This document shows positions 1-8,325 of a DNA stretch of 64,000 nucleotides, one piece after another. Position numbers and translations under genes: made by a program. This DNA is from Bacteroidia bacterium. Its GTDB lineage: Bacteria > Bacteroidota > Bacteroidia > J057 > JAIXKT01. The stretch spans positions 1 to 64,000 of the forward strand of contig JAIXKT010000037.1 of NCBI GenBank assembly GCA_026932145.1, written 5' to 3'. Positions within the stretch are counted from its first letter, which is position 1; each line of letters begins with the position of its first letter. The notes under the pieces were generated by a model that saw only the letters and a program-made list of their open reading frames with translations, did not search any database and was not told where the DNA came from.

Positions 1-30
1 AGAACAAAACTACGCCGCAGGCGTAATGTC

Positions 31-166
31 GCTCAACGTTTTAGCAGCTTGGCGATGGAGCTGACTTTTAGCACAAATGCTCAATAGAATTACTACTGTT
101 CAACATTGCACAGAAGCCCAATAGAAGCACTTCACCGGCGCTATTGCCAATTTTTTTGTTATGAGC
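31..166 (-). repeat. attC-like hairpin repeat, 3' side of methyltransferase cassette
   Basis: This is an imperfect inverted repeat of about 136 nt. Its outer arms are GCTCAACGTT (31-40) and GTTATGAGC (158-166); its inner arms are TTGGCGATGG (49-58) and CTATTGCCAA (141-150), which pair with two wobble-like mismatches. It shares a 21-nt identical block (35-55, beginning AACGTTTTAGCAGC) with the repeat at 1087-1223. Two nested imperfectly paired boxes around a variable centre are the layout of integron attC sites. The attC identity is inferred from that layout; no integrase gene is in the window. Confidence 0.55.
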
Positions 167-171
167 AGTAT

Positions 172-1092
172 TTATCTTTTCTTCAACCATACACATAATT
201 GCATTCCTTTGTTTGTCCATTGCATATATGGTTTCAAAAAATAGTCCGCAAATTTAGGCATAAATGTTTGGCAGATATAATATTCGTGAAAAGCCAATTC
301 GTAGTCGTTTTGTCTTGCGTGTTCTTGAAATGATTTAAGGTCAAACTCGTATAAGTGAAATGGTTCGTGCATTGGACTTAAATTTCCAACGTAGTCAGTT
401 CGTTTTAGTTTGTAAAACAAGTTGATTATTTTTCCAATAAGCCAATTAGATGAAGGAACTTCAATGTGGATTATCCCATTTGGCTTTAGCCATTTCATTG
501 CTTTCAAAATTGAGTCAGACGGGTCGTACAGGTGTTCTAAAACTGCACCGAACGAAATAAAATCAAAATGATTTTCGGGATATGCAACTTCTTCAATCAT
601 TCCTAATTTTAACTTGTCAGGATTGATATTCATTTTTGAAATTGCTCTTTCGTGAAATTGTTTTGAAGGTTCAAAACCATAAGTGTCAAAACCCGCTTTG
701 CTCAATGCAATCATTTGTTTTCCCAAGCCTGCACCAATGTCTAACGATTTCATTCCGTCCTTGAAGTCAAGTAGTGTCTTTAGTCTTGCTATTTCGCCTT
801 GAAAATAGTTGTCCGTAATGGTGAAATAATTTTCTTTCCAATAGCTTTCTGGCGGAACTCCGTAATGGTCTTGTATGTCAAACGGCACAGGTTGCGGATT
901 TGAATAAATAAGTCCACAGTTTGCACATTTTACAATCGTTGTCGTTATACCGATTTTGTTTCTTGGATTTTTTCCTTGAGAAGTATTTAATCGTTTCCCA
1001 AGAATTTTATGTGTGTCTGTCTTTGAACCACACATATTACAGTTGTCTATGTGGTTGAAGTAATACCGTTTGGGTGCTGCTATATTGCTCAT
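172..1092 (-). CDS. class I SAM-dependent methyltransferase with N-terminal zinc-ribbon-like motif
   Basis: The 306-residue protein opens with two Cys pairs, CNMCG (about residues 18-22) and CANCGL (about 56-61), which resemble a zinc ribbon. A methyltransferase domain of the Methyltransf_23 type follows, with the SAM-binding glycine loop DIGAGLGKQ near residue 117 and a GAVLEHLYDP motif near 183. Proteins with this layout often methylate sugars or surface-glycan precursors, but the substrate here cannot be told. The ATG lies inside the outer arm of the repeat at 1087-1223 (GTTATGAGC on the coding strand), so the gene starts exactly at a repeat boundary and ends six bases before the next repeat. 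This is a cassette-like arrangement with no room for a promoter of its own. No neighbour shares an obvious pathway. Confidence 0.8.
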   Translation of the reverse strand: MSNIAAPKRYYFNHIDNCNMCGSKTDTHKILGKRLNTSQGKNPRNKIGITTTIVKCANCGLIYSNPQPVPFDIQDHYGVPPESYWKENYFTITDNYFQGEIARLKTLLDFKDGMKSLDIGAGLGKQMIALSKAGFDTYGFEPSKQFHERAISKMNINPDKLKLGMIEEVAYPENHFDFISFGAVLEHLYDPSDSILKAMKWLKPNGIIHIEVPSSNWLIGKIINLFYKLKRTDYVGNLSPMHEPFHLYEFDLKSFQEHARQNDYELAFHEYYICQTFMPKFADYFLKPYMQWTNKGMQLCVWLKKR

Positions 1093-1223
1093 AACGTTTT
1101 AGCAGCTTGGCGAAGTGGCGGATTTCGGAGTACAAAACTTTCATTTAACCATAAAAGCCGATGCGAGATAGAATTTTCAATTAACCACGTCACCCTCCAT
1201 TGTGCCAAACGCCTGTTATGCGG
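1087..1223 (-). repeat. attC-like hairpin repeat, 5' side of methyltransferase cassette
   Basis: This is a second imperfect inverted repeat of about 137 nt. The outer arms are CATAAC (1090-1095) and GTTATG (1215-1220); the inner arms are TTGGC (1107-1111) and GCCAA (1204-1208), extended by TGG/CCA after unpaired bases. It carries the same 21-nt block (1093-1113) as the repeat at 31-166 and has nearly the same length, while the central parts differ. Conserved ends with a variable middle is what attC sites of one integron platform show. The start codon of the methyltransferase sits in its outer arm. Confidence 0.55.
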
Positions 1224-1278
1224 TCGTTCTTTTTTCATTCGTCAGTTTTGTTAGTTCATCAATACAACCCTTTAAGGG

Positions 1279-1455
<177 letters not shown>

Positions 1456-1533
1456 TGGTGGGTTCTATAATTTAAATCATTGTTATTCAAGCAATTATAT
1501 GTATATTTGCGTATAATTTAACACGAAAACAAT

Positions 1534-1737
1534 ATGACATCACAAGAGTATAAAACCAATGGCCAAAAAGGATTATTTGACGAGCAATTTACTATTGAAC
1601 GTTTGTCTGCAATTGGCAACCCATTAGAAATAATAAGCGATGTTGTTGATTTTGAGGCATTTCGCAACACATTAGCATCTAACTTATTAAATACAGAAAA
1701 GAAAAACCAAAAAAATAATCCGAAAATACCGGCTTAA
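1534..1737 (+). pseudogene. IS5-family transposase, N-terminal fragment
   Basis: The 67 codons match the start of IS5-type transposases (DUF772 region): the sequence runs through LFDEQFTIERLSAIGNPLE and VDFEAFRNTLASNLL before it becomes unrelated (QKNNPKIPA) and stops. The helix-rich DUF772 continuation and the DD part of the catalytic DDE triad are absent. The ATG start and the location just inside the left inverted repeat agree with the normal start of such an IS gene. The deletion junction is near 1725-1740. Confidence 0.75.
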
Positions 1738-1987
1738 AAACCAAATACACAAAAAAGGATACAGAGGTAACCCTTTGACGGATAAACAAAAAGCAAAAAA
1801 TAAGATAAAATCTAAAACAAGGGTAAGAGTAGAACACGTATTTGATTTTATGGAACAAAGCATGAACGGGCTTGCTGTTAAATCTGTAGGAATAGCAAGA
1901 GCAACAGGTATAATCGAACTCATCAATCTTACCTACAACTTATTCAGGCTTGAACAAGTTCAAAGATTAAACTTATTTACATCGTAA
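1730..1987 (+). pseudogene. IS5-family transposase, C-terminal fragment
   Basis: The frame is open from about 1730 and encodes a segment with KKGYRGNPLTDKQKAKNKIK followed by RVRVEHVFDFMEQSMNG. This is the C-terminal part of IS5 transposases, where the R-x-x-x-E of RVEHVF supplies the last acidic catalytic residue. It is in a different frame from the fragment at 1534-1737 and has no proper start; the TTG at 1775 lies within the conserved region and is unlikely to be used. It ends with LTYNLFRLEQVQRL just before the right inverted repeat, as an intact gene would. Confidence 0.75.
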
Positions 1988-2010
1988 TATGCTATTAGTT
2001 AGTTAATTAG

Positions 2011-2151
2011 TTGCGAATTATCGAATAAAAAATAAGAATTTTGTATGTGAATTAAAAAATAATTTGTACAATTACTTACTTTTTCAACCCAGATTTAAAA
2101 GGATTCTGATTTGTGTCTGAAAAAAATAAAAAAAACTAATTTTTAGAAGCC
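2011..2151 (+). repeat. right terminal inverted repeat of the IS5-family element
   Basis: This is the reverse complement of 1279-1419 with three substitutions, ending CTAATTTTTAGAAGCC. It separates the dead transposase from the lipoprotein gene that starts at 2226. Confidence 0.85.
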
Positions 2152-2225
2152 ACCTTTGAATTTTTATAGCTTTAACTTTTTGAGAGGAACTTTTTGAGCT
2201 ATTTTTTTTGTTTAGTCAATTATCT

Positions 2226-2948
2226 ATGAGATATTTTTTAATTGCAATTTTAGTTCTGTCTGTATCATTTACAGCTTGTAAAAAAGATAAAGATACCCCG
2301 CCACCCGTAGAAAACAAACCAACACTTACGTTGGGCTTTTCTGTTGATAATCAAGCATTAGAATTTGACAAAATTCAGTACAAAAATGCTGCCGGAAATA
2401 ATTACAGCGTAACTAAGTTGCTATTTTATATCTCCGCCTTTGAATTTGAAAAAAAGACCGGAGAAAAAGTATTGTTAGACAATGTGTTTTTGGTAGATGC
2501 ACGGGACCCACAAAAGATTTCTTTTACGTTACCGAATCTACCTTTTGGGGACTATAAGAGTGTTAAATTTTTGATCGGCTTAGATAGCTTGCACAATATA
2601 GATAACGGCCTGCCAAACACACTTGACAACGTAAATATGGCTTGGCCAACTATGATGGGAGGCGGCTACCACTTTATGAAACTTGAAGGGAACTTCTTAG
2701 CCGATACTACAAGTTACGGATATGCAATGCACTTAGGCAAAAATAAAAACCGTGTACCAATCGAAATTATCCAAAACTTTAGCATCAGTAATAATTCCAA
2801 CCAAATAAAGCTAAAAATGAACCTAAACGAATGGTATCAAAGCCCAGCAAATTATGACTTTAACATTGACGGAAATTATTCGATGCACGATAGCACAGCT
2901 ATGGCCAAATTAGTACAAAATGGAATGGACGTTTTTACGTTAAATTGA
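2226..2948 (+). CDS. MbnP-family copper-binding lipoprotein
   Basis: The 240-residue protein has an N-terminal hydrophobic stretch and a lipobox ending at Cys18 (SFTAC), so it should be an envelope lipoprotein. The body fits the MbnP family: a beta-rich domain with the signature NMAWPTMMGGGYHFMKLEG around residues 137-155. In the methanotroph prototype MbnP has a tryptophan converted to kynurenine to complete a copper site; Trp140 and Trp203 are the Trp candidates visible after the signal. I chose the ATG at 2226 over the TTG at 2208 because it puts a normal signal peptide at the start. The next gene, a di-heme MbnH-type protein, begins seven bases after the stop, so the two are probably co-transcribed. 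Copper binding is inferred from the family. Confidence 0.72.
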   Translation: MRYFLIAILVLSVSFTACKKDKDTPPPVENKPTLTLGFSVDNQALEFDKIQYKNAAGNNYSVTKLLFYISAFEFEKKTGEKVLLDNVFLVDARDPQKISFTLPNLPFGDYKSVKFLIGLDSLHNIDNGLPNTLDNVNMAWPTMMGGGYHFMKLEGNFLADTTSYGYAMHLGKNKNRVPIEIIQNFSISNNSNQIKLKMNLNEWYQSPANYDFNIDGNYSMHDSTAMAKLVQNGMDVFTLN

Positions 2949-2955
2949 TAGAAAA

Positions 2956-3978
2956 ATGAGGAAAATTAATTTATTATTGTTGTCTCTCACCCTATTTGTG
3001 GGAGTTATTTCTTGTAAAAAGTCGGAAGACACCAAGATAGATTCAAATTTTCCGCCCTACAATCCTACGTATATTGACATACAGATTCCTAAGAATCTAC
3101 CCAATATGGTAATTCCTCCCGATAACCCAACAACCGTAGAAGGTGTTAGGCTCGGGAGGATGCTTTATTATGACAAACTGCTGCATCCAACCGGCAAGCA
3201 AGCCTGTGCTACCTGCCACCTACAAAGTTCTGGATTTACTACTCCCGGAACAAACATTATTCCGCATATTAACTTAGGATATGGAAGTAAATTTTTATGG
3301 GATGGATCTAAGCAGGGAAACTTAGAAAAAGCTATGCTCTTTGAAGTAGAAATCTTTTTTGGAACGGATGTTTCTCGTCTGCAAAATGACAGTAAATATC
3401 CGTTGTTATTTCATCAGGCTTTTGGATCTTCTATAATTGATTCCCAAAAATGCGCTTATGCCTTAGCGCAGTTTTTGAGAACTTTAATTTCCGGAAACTC
3501 TAAGTTTGACCGTTATATGCGCCGAGAAGCGGCTTTGACACCCAGTGAAATGCAGGGGCTTATCTTGTTTAATACCGAAAAAGGGGACTGTTTTCACTGC
3601 CATTCTGTGCCGCTAACTACCGATAGCGACCTGCATAACATCGGCTTAGATTCTATATTTAATGAAACCAATGCCGGATACTATAATATTTCCCATAACT
3701 CGGCGGACTTAGGCAAGTATAAAAGCCCTTCTCTCAGAAATGCCGGATTAAGAACCAGCTTTATGCACGATGGCCGCTTTAAAACCTTAGAAGAAGTTAT
3801 TGAACACTACAATAGCAAGGTAAAGCTATCCCCGTCATTAGACCCGATAATGACCAAGCCAGGTAAAGAATTTGGCCTACAACTTTCTCCTACCGAAAAA
3901 CAAAATCTAAAAGACTTTTTGTTGACTCTTACGGATTCAACAGTATTAACAGATCCGAATTTTTCGAGTCCTTTTTAG
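2956..3978 (+). CDS. MbnH-like di-heme cytochrome c peroxidase-family lipoprotein
   Basis: The 340-residue protein has a lipobox ending at Cys20 (GVISC) and two heme c motifs, CATCH (84-88) and CFHCH (212-216). The late motif DGRFKTLEEVIEHY is typical of the CcpA/MauG-like di-heme family. It directly follows the MbnP-like gene; in the established MbnP-MbnH system the di-heme enzyme oxidises a tryptophan of its partner. A general peroxidase role is the alternative if the MbnP assignment is wrong. The 3' end overlaps the convergent uvrA by four bases (3975-3978). Confidence 0.75.
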   Translation: MRKINLLLLSLTLFVGVISCKKSEDTKIDSNFPPYNPTYIDIQIPKNLPNMVIPPDNPTTVEGVRLGRMLYYDKLLHPTGKQACATCHLQSSGFTTPGTNIIPHINLGYGSKFLWDGSKQGNLEKAMLFEVEIFFGTDVSRLQNDSKYPLLFHQAFGSSIIDSQKCAYALAQFLRTLISGNSKFDRYMRREAALTPSEMQGLILFNTEKGDCFHCHSVPLTTDSDLHNIGLDSIFNETNAGYYNISHNSADLGKYKSPSLRNAGLRTSFMHDGRFKTLEEVIEHYNSKVKLSPSLDPIMTKPGKEFGLQLSPTEKQNLKDFLLTLTDSTVLTDPNFSSPF

Positions 3979-6866
3979 TTTGTATTTAGCTCTTTAACGA
4001 GATATTTCCCTGTTTCTGATGCGTCATTTTGGGCAATATCTTCGGGCGTTCCTTCGGCGATAATATAGCCGCCACGTTCACCGCCATAAGGCCCCATGTC
4101 TATAATCCAGTCAGCTATCTTGATTACATCTAAATTATGCTCTATTACCAGCACTGTATTTCCTTTACCTACTAAGCGGTTCAGAACATTCAGTAAATTT
4201 TCAATATCCTGAAAATGCAATCCGGTAGTTGGCTCATCTAAGATATAGATGGTTTTTCCGGTATCTCGTTTGGTGAGTTCGGTAGCTACCTTAACCCGTT
4301 GTGCTTCTCCGCCGGATAACGTTGTAGAAGACTGCCCAAGTGTAATGTATCCTAAACCGACATCATAAAGGGTTTGCAGTACTTGTTTGATTTTAGGATG
4401 AGCTTCAAAAAAGGTAAGTGCCTGCTCTACACTCATTTCCAACACATCATTGATAGATTTCCCTTTATATCTGACTTCTAATGTTTCTCTATTATAGCGT
4501 TTTCCTCGGCACTTTGGGCATTCTACCAAAACATCCGGCAAGAATCCCATTTCGATTACTTTTTTGCCGCCGCCACTACATTCTTCGCATCTTCCCCCTT
4601 TTATATTGAAAGAAAACCGTCCGGGCTTATAGCCCCGTATTTGGGATTCAGGAAGTAGCGCGAAAAAAGAACGTATCTCATCAAATAGCTTTGTGTAAGT
4701 CGCCGGATTGCTGCGCGGTGTTTTGCCAATAGGCGACTGATCTATCTCAATAACTTTGTTGATATATTCTAAACCGGATATTTCCTTAAAGGGTAATATT
4801 GGCTTCGGATGCTTAAAAACGTGTTCGTGTAAAATTGGGTATAATGTGTGCCGAATGATAGTGGACTTTCCAGAACCGGATACTCCCGTAACACACACAA
4901 ACATTCCCAACGGTAATTTTAACGTAATATCTTTGAGATTATGGCCGGTAGCTCCTGATAAAGTAAGAAAATAACCATTACCTGTTCTGCGGATTTTGGG
5001 TACTTGAATTTGCTGCCGTCCACTAAGATAATCTGCTGTGATTCCAGCTTGTGCGCAAAAAGTGGTTTTATCTCCAACGTTAATGATGTTTCCCCCATTT
5101 TTCCCGGCACCTGGCCCAACGTCTATGATATAATCAGATTCTAACATGATTTCCTTATCATGCTCTACCACCAAAATGCTATTTCCTAAATCTCGTAACG
5201 ACTTTAAGGAGTTGATAAGCCGCATATTATCTTTTTGATGCAGGCCGATGCTGGGTTCGTCTAATATGTATAAAACGCCGCTTAGCTGTGTGCCTATTTG
5301 TGTCGCTAATCGGATTCGCTGGCTTTCTCCACCCGATAAAGTGCCTGCCGGACGGTTCAAACTTAGGTAATCTAACCCAACGTCCAATAAAAATTGGACT
5401 CGCTTACGAATCTCTTTAAGAACCGGATCGGCTATTGTAGCATGGCTTTTGGAGAGCTTAGCCGGTAATTCTGATAACCAGTTCATTAACTTCTGCATAT
5501 CCAAAGCAGCAATCTCGCCGATATTTTTTTGATCTATCTTAAAAGATAAACTTTCTTTTTTTAAGCGCGTTCCAGCACATTCAGGGCATTTTACGACATC
5601 AAAATACTTGCTAAAATAGGTTTCAATAGATCCTCCATACAGGCAAAACTTTGTAATCATTTGCAAAATACCGGGAAAAGTATTTTTTTCAAAAAAACGA
5701 ATTAACTCACTAATATCCAGTTCCTTTCTTTTTGCTTTAGTAGTAATATCTTCTTGTTCATCTTCTCCACGAAGCAGTATATCTTGATGTTCTGTAGGCA
5801 ATTCTGCAAAAGGCTTCTCAAGTTTGATTTTATGTCGTTTGGCAACTGCCTTTATCTCTGATACTAAAACACTCACATAGTGGTAATGTATGTAAGAATC
5901 TTCTTCTTCAAAAGCCCAGCCGCCGTGCAACAAAGGCTTTGAGGGATCAATAATAATTTTATTTAGATCCAAAATCTTGACTTCACCTACGCCTGAGCAT
6001 CCCGGGCAAGATCCCACCGGAGAATTAAAAGAAAAGGTATTGGGTTCAGGCATCGAATAACTCAGGCCGGTAGAAACCTCCATTAACGTTTTGCAATACC
6101 AGCTGACACTGTCTGATGTTTTTGGGGATGAACTCTGTAATAAAACTCCAACCAAGCCATTCCCGAATTTAAAGGCAGATTTAAGAGAGTTTTCAAACCG
6201 CTTCAAATCACTTTCCGGAATTAAAGAGTCTATGACTAACTCAATGTTGTGGGTTGCGTATCTATCAAGCTGCATTTTGGGACGGAGGTCTTTGATAACA
6301 CCATCTATTCTTGCCTTAGAATAACCATATTTAATCATGGATTCAAAGAGTTCTCTATAATGTCCTTTCCTTTGGCGCACCAAAGAAGCAATAATAATGG
6401 TTGGTTTTGTGCCAAATGCAGCTAATATAGAAGATTGAATTTCTTCTTCGGATTGGCTGAGCATTTCTGCACCCGTTAAATAACTGAAAGCAGTACTCGC
6501 TCGGGCAAATAGTAATCGTAAAAAATCATAAATATCTGTTATCGTGCCCACAGTAGAGCGCAGATTCTTAGAGGTTGTCTTTTGGTCAATAGAAATAACC
6601 GGACTTAATCCGTTTATAATATCCACATCAGGGCGCTCTAACTCTCCTATAAACTGACGGGCATAGGCAGAAAAAGTCTCTAAATATCTTCGTTGCCCCT
6701 CCGCAAATATGGTATCAAAGGCTAATGATGACTTTCCGGAACCACTTACACCGGTTATTACCACCAACTTATCTCGGGGAATTGTTACATGAATATTTTT
6801 TAAATTATGAGTCCTTGCTCCAACAACTTCTATTTCTGCACAACCAATATCTTCCGTAGCCTCCAT
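3975..6866 (-). CDS. uvrA: UvrABC excision nuclease subunit A
   Basis: UvrA recognises DNA damage and loads UvrB in nucleotide excision repair. Two ABC ATPase halves are visible: Walker A GVSGSGKS near residues 39-46 and again near 660-667, with signatures LSGGESQRI and LSGGEAQRV. The zinc-binding CxxC pairs are present (CPGC/CPEC in the first half, CEEC/CPKC in the second). The ATG at 6866 gives 963 residues, a little over the usual ~940; an upstream in-frame TTG at 6884 would add six residues and is less likely. The gene stands alone on this strand, divergent from cmk and convergent with the MbnH-like gene. Confidence 0.97.
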   Translation of the reverse strand: MEATEDIGCAEIEVVGARTHNLKNIHVTIPRDKLVVITGVSGSGKSSLAFDTIFAEGQRRYLETFSAYARQFIGELERPDVDIINGLSPVISIDQKTTSKNLRSTVGTITDIYDFLRLLFARASTAFSYLTGAEMLSQSEEEIQSSILAAFGTKPTIIIASLVRQRKGHYRELFESMIKYGYSKARIDGVIKDLRPKMQLDRYATHNIELVIDSLIPESDLKRFENSLKSAFKFGNGLVGVLLQSSSPKTSDSVSWYCKTLMEVSTGLSYSMPEPNTFSFNSPVGSCPGCSGVGEVKILDLNKIIIDPSKPLLHGGWAFEEEDSYIHYHYVSVLVSEIKAVAKRHKIKLEKPFAELPTEHQDILLRGEDEQEDITTKAKRKELDISELIRFFEKNTFPGILQMITKFCLYGGSIETYFSKYFDVVKCPECAGTRLKKESLSFKIDQKNIGEIAALDMQKLMNWLSELPAKLSKSHATIADPVLKEIRKRVQFLLDVGLDYLSLNRPAGTLSGGESQRIRLATQIGTQLSGVLYILDEPSIGLHQKDNMRLINSLKSLRDLGNSILVVEHDKEIMLESDYIIDVGPGAGKNGGNIINVGDKTTFCAQAGITADYLSGRQQIQVPKIRRTGNGYFLTLSGATGHNLKDITLKLPLGMFVCVTGVSGSGKSTIIRHTLYPILHEHVFKHPKPILPFKEISGLEYINKVIEIDQSPIGKTPRSNPATYTKLFDEIRSFFALLPESQIRGYKPGRFSFNIKGGRCEECSGGGKKVIEMGFLPDVLVECPKCRGKRYNRETLEVRYKGKSINDVLEMSVEQALTFFEAHPKIKQVLQTLYDVGLGYITLGQSSTTLSGGEAQRVKVATELTKRDTGKTIYILDEPTTGLHFQDIENLLNVLNRLVGKGNTVLVIEHNLDVIKIADWIIDMGPYGGERGGYIIAEGTPEDIAQNDASETGKYLVKELNTN

Positions 6867-6954
6867 AGTTATTAACCAGTGCAAAGTTCTAAATAAAATA
6901 CCAAAAGAGCATTACAAAATAATATGCCGTTAAATCAAGTTCAGCAAAAATTAG

Positions 6955-6962
6955 TATCTTTG
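6955..6962 (+). promoter_or_regulatory. Bacteroidota -7 box upstream of cmk
   Basis: TATCTTTG matches the Bacteroidota -7 consensus TAnnTTTG exactly and lies 17 bases before the cmk start codon. No convincing TTTG -33 box is visible at the expected distance. Confidence 0.45.
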
Positions 6963-6978
6963 CGTAAGGTTCGGAATC

Positions 6979-7713
6979 ATGAAAAAAATCAATATTGCCA
7001 TTGATGGATATGCCGGGTGCGGAAAATCTACTACTGCAAAATTGGTTGCACAGAAACTACATTATCTATTCGTTGATTCCGGCTCGATGTACCGAGCAGT
7101 TACCTTGTATTTTATTCAAAATCAGGTAGATATAACCAATTTAGAGCAGGTAAAAAAAGCTCTGTTAGATATTCACATAGTGTTTAAGAACAACGCCCAA
7201 ACGCACCAACGGGAAATCTATCTCAATGGCATTTGTGTAGAAAAAGAAATCCGCAGTTTGGAGGTTTCTAATTATGTAAGTGAAGTAAGTGCATTGAAAG
7301 AAGTGCGGGTGAATATGGTAAAACAGCAGCAGCGTATGGGGCTTCACAAAGGTGTGGTGATGGACGGGCGAGACATCGGCACGGTTGTTTTTCCCGATGC
7401 AGAACTTAAAATCTTTATGACAGCCACATTAGATGCCAGAGTTCAACGAAGAAAACTCGAATTTGCAGAAAAAGGACAGTCTTACTCAGCAGCTGTTCTA
7501 CGCGAAAACCTACTTTCTCGAGATGAAATTGACACTACCAGACAAGAATCTCCGCTTCGCCAAGCCCAAGATGCTTATGTTTTAGATACCACTTCGCTCT
7601 CCATTGACGAGCAGGTGAATTGGGTTATTGAAAAAGCGCAGCATATTATGGGGTCATTAGAATCTGCCCAAGCTCGGCAGGATATAATCCGGCAAGAACA
7701 GTCAGTAATTTAG
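6979..7713 (+). CDS. cmk: cytidylate kinase
   Basis: The enzyme phosphorylates CMP/dCMP with ATP in pyrimidine nucleotide synthesis. The P-loop GYAGCGKSTT is at about residues 10-19, followed by the VDSGSMYRA motif and VMDGRDIGTVVFPDA, both hallmarks of bacterial Cmk. The length of 244 is slightly above the usual ~225 because of a charged C-terminal tail after the conserved NWVIEKA region. The gene overlaps the convergent DUF1684 gene by four bases. Confidence 0.96.
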   Translation: MKKINIAIDGYAGCGKSTTAKLVAQKLHYLFVDSGSMYRAVTLYFIQNQVDITNLEQVKKALLDIHIVFKNNAQTHQREIYLNGICVEKEIRSLEVSNYVSEVSALKEVRVNMVKQQQRMGLHKGVVMDGRDIGTVVFPDAELKIFMTATLDARVQRRKLEFAEKGQSYSAAVLRENLLSRDEIDTTRQESPLRQAQDAYVLDTTSLSIDEQVNWVIEKAQHIMGSLESAQARQDIIRQEQSVI

Positions 7714-8324
7714 TGCGTTGCCGGCACACTTTTGGGAAGCCGTTCGCCCGCAAGTATCATAATATCCGTCTTGTTTTCCGGCGGAGGAAGCGGACAAACA
7801 TAGTCAGCATTAAAAGCACAATACGGTAAATATGCTGTGTTAAAGTCAATTATGAATCCAGCATCCTTAGGCGAAATGTCTATAAACCTTCCGCCACCGT
7901 AAGTAGTTTTTCCGGAAGTCCCATCTTGAAAAGCAAGCAAAATTTCATTATTCTGGGAAAGTTTTGGCTTCAAACCCATCCAAACACATTTTTTCCCGTG
8001 AATTTCAAAAGTAATTCGTGCCGTAATTTCAAGTTCATCCGAATAAGGTAGCGGTTGTGGCAGATTTTCTACCAAAGCATCAACTCGAAAACTTGGGTCT
8101 ATCTGATAATAATTTAATGGTAGCCAACTATTCTTTAAAGAATCCGGCATGGGAGAATCCGGAGAAGTCCGGAAATACTGATCTTTTGCAGCTCGTTGTT
8201 TTTCAAGTTGCTGAAAATAAACAGAATCTCCGGTATCATTGAATTTATTACTGAGTAAACTAAGCAAAACTCCAACAGCTATGGACAATATCCCAGCTAA
8301 GAGAATTTTATACCAGAAGCTCAT
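7710..8324 (-). CDS. DUF1684 domain-containing membrane-anchored or secreted protein
   Basis: The 204-residue protein begins with one hydrophobic segment (about residues 7-27) that may be an anchor or uncleaved signal. The C-terminal two thirds match DUF1684: a GLKPKLSQNNEILLAFQDGTSG region, then YGGGRFIDI, and the closing FNTAYLPYCAFN and CPLPPPEN motifs. The biochemical role of DUF1684 is not established. The stop overlaps cmk; the start lies one base downstream of the carB stop on the same strand, so it may be the second gene of a carB transcript. Confidence 0.75.
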   Translation of the reverse strand: MSFWYKILLAGILSIAVGVLLSLLSNKFNDTGDSVYFQQLEKQRAAKDQYFRTSPDSPMPDSLKNSWLPLNYYQIDPSFRVDALVENLPQPLPYSDELEITARITFEIHGKKCVWMGLKPKLSQNNEILLAFQDGTSGKTTYGGGRFIDISPKDAGFIIDFNTAYLPYCAFNADYVCPLPPPENKTDIMILAGERLPKSVPATH

Positions 8325-8325
8325 T

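Noticed and set aside
1051-1254. Short plus-strand frame over the 5' attC-like repeat
   Set aside because: It lies across the repeat and the start of the reverse-strand methyltransferase and has no recognisable sequence.
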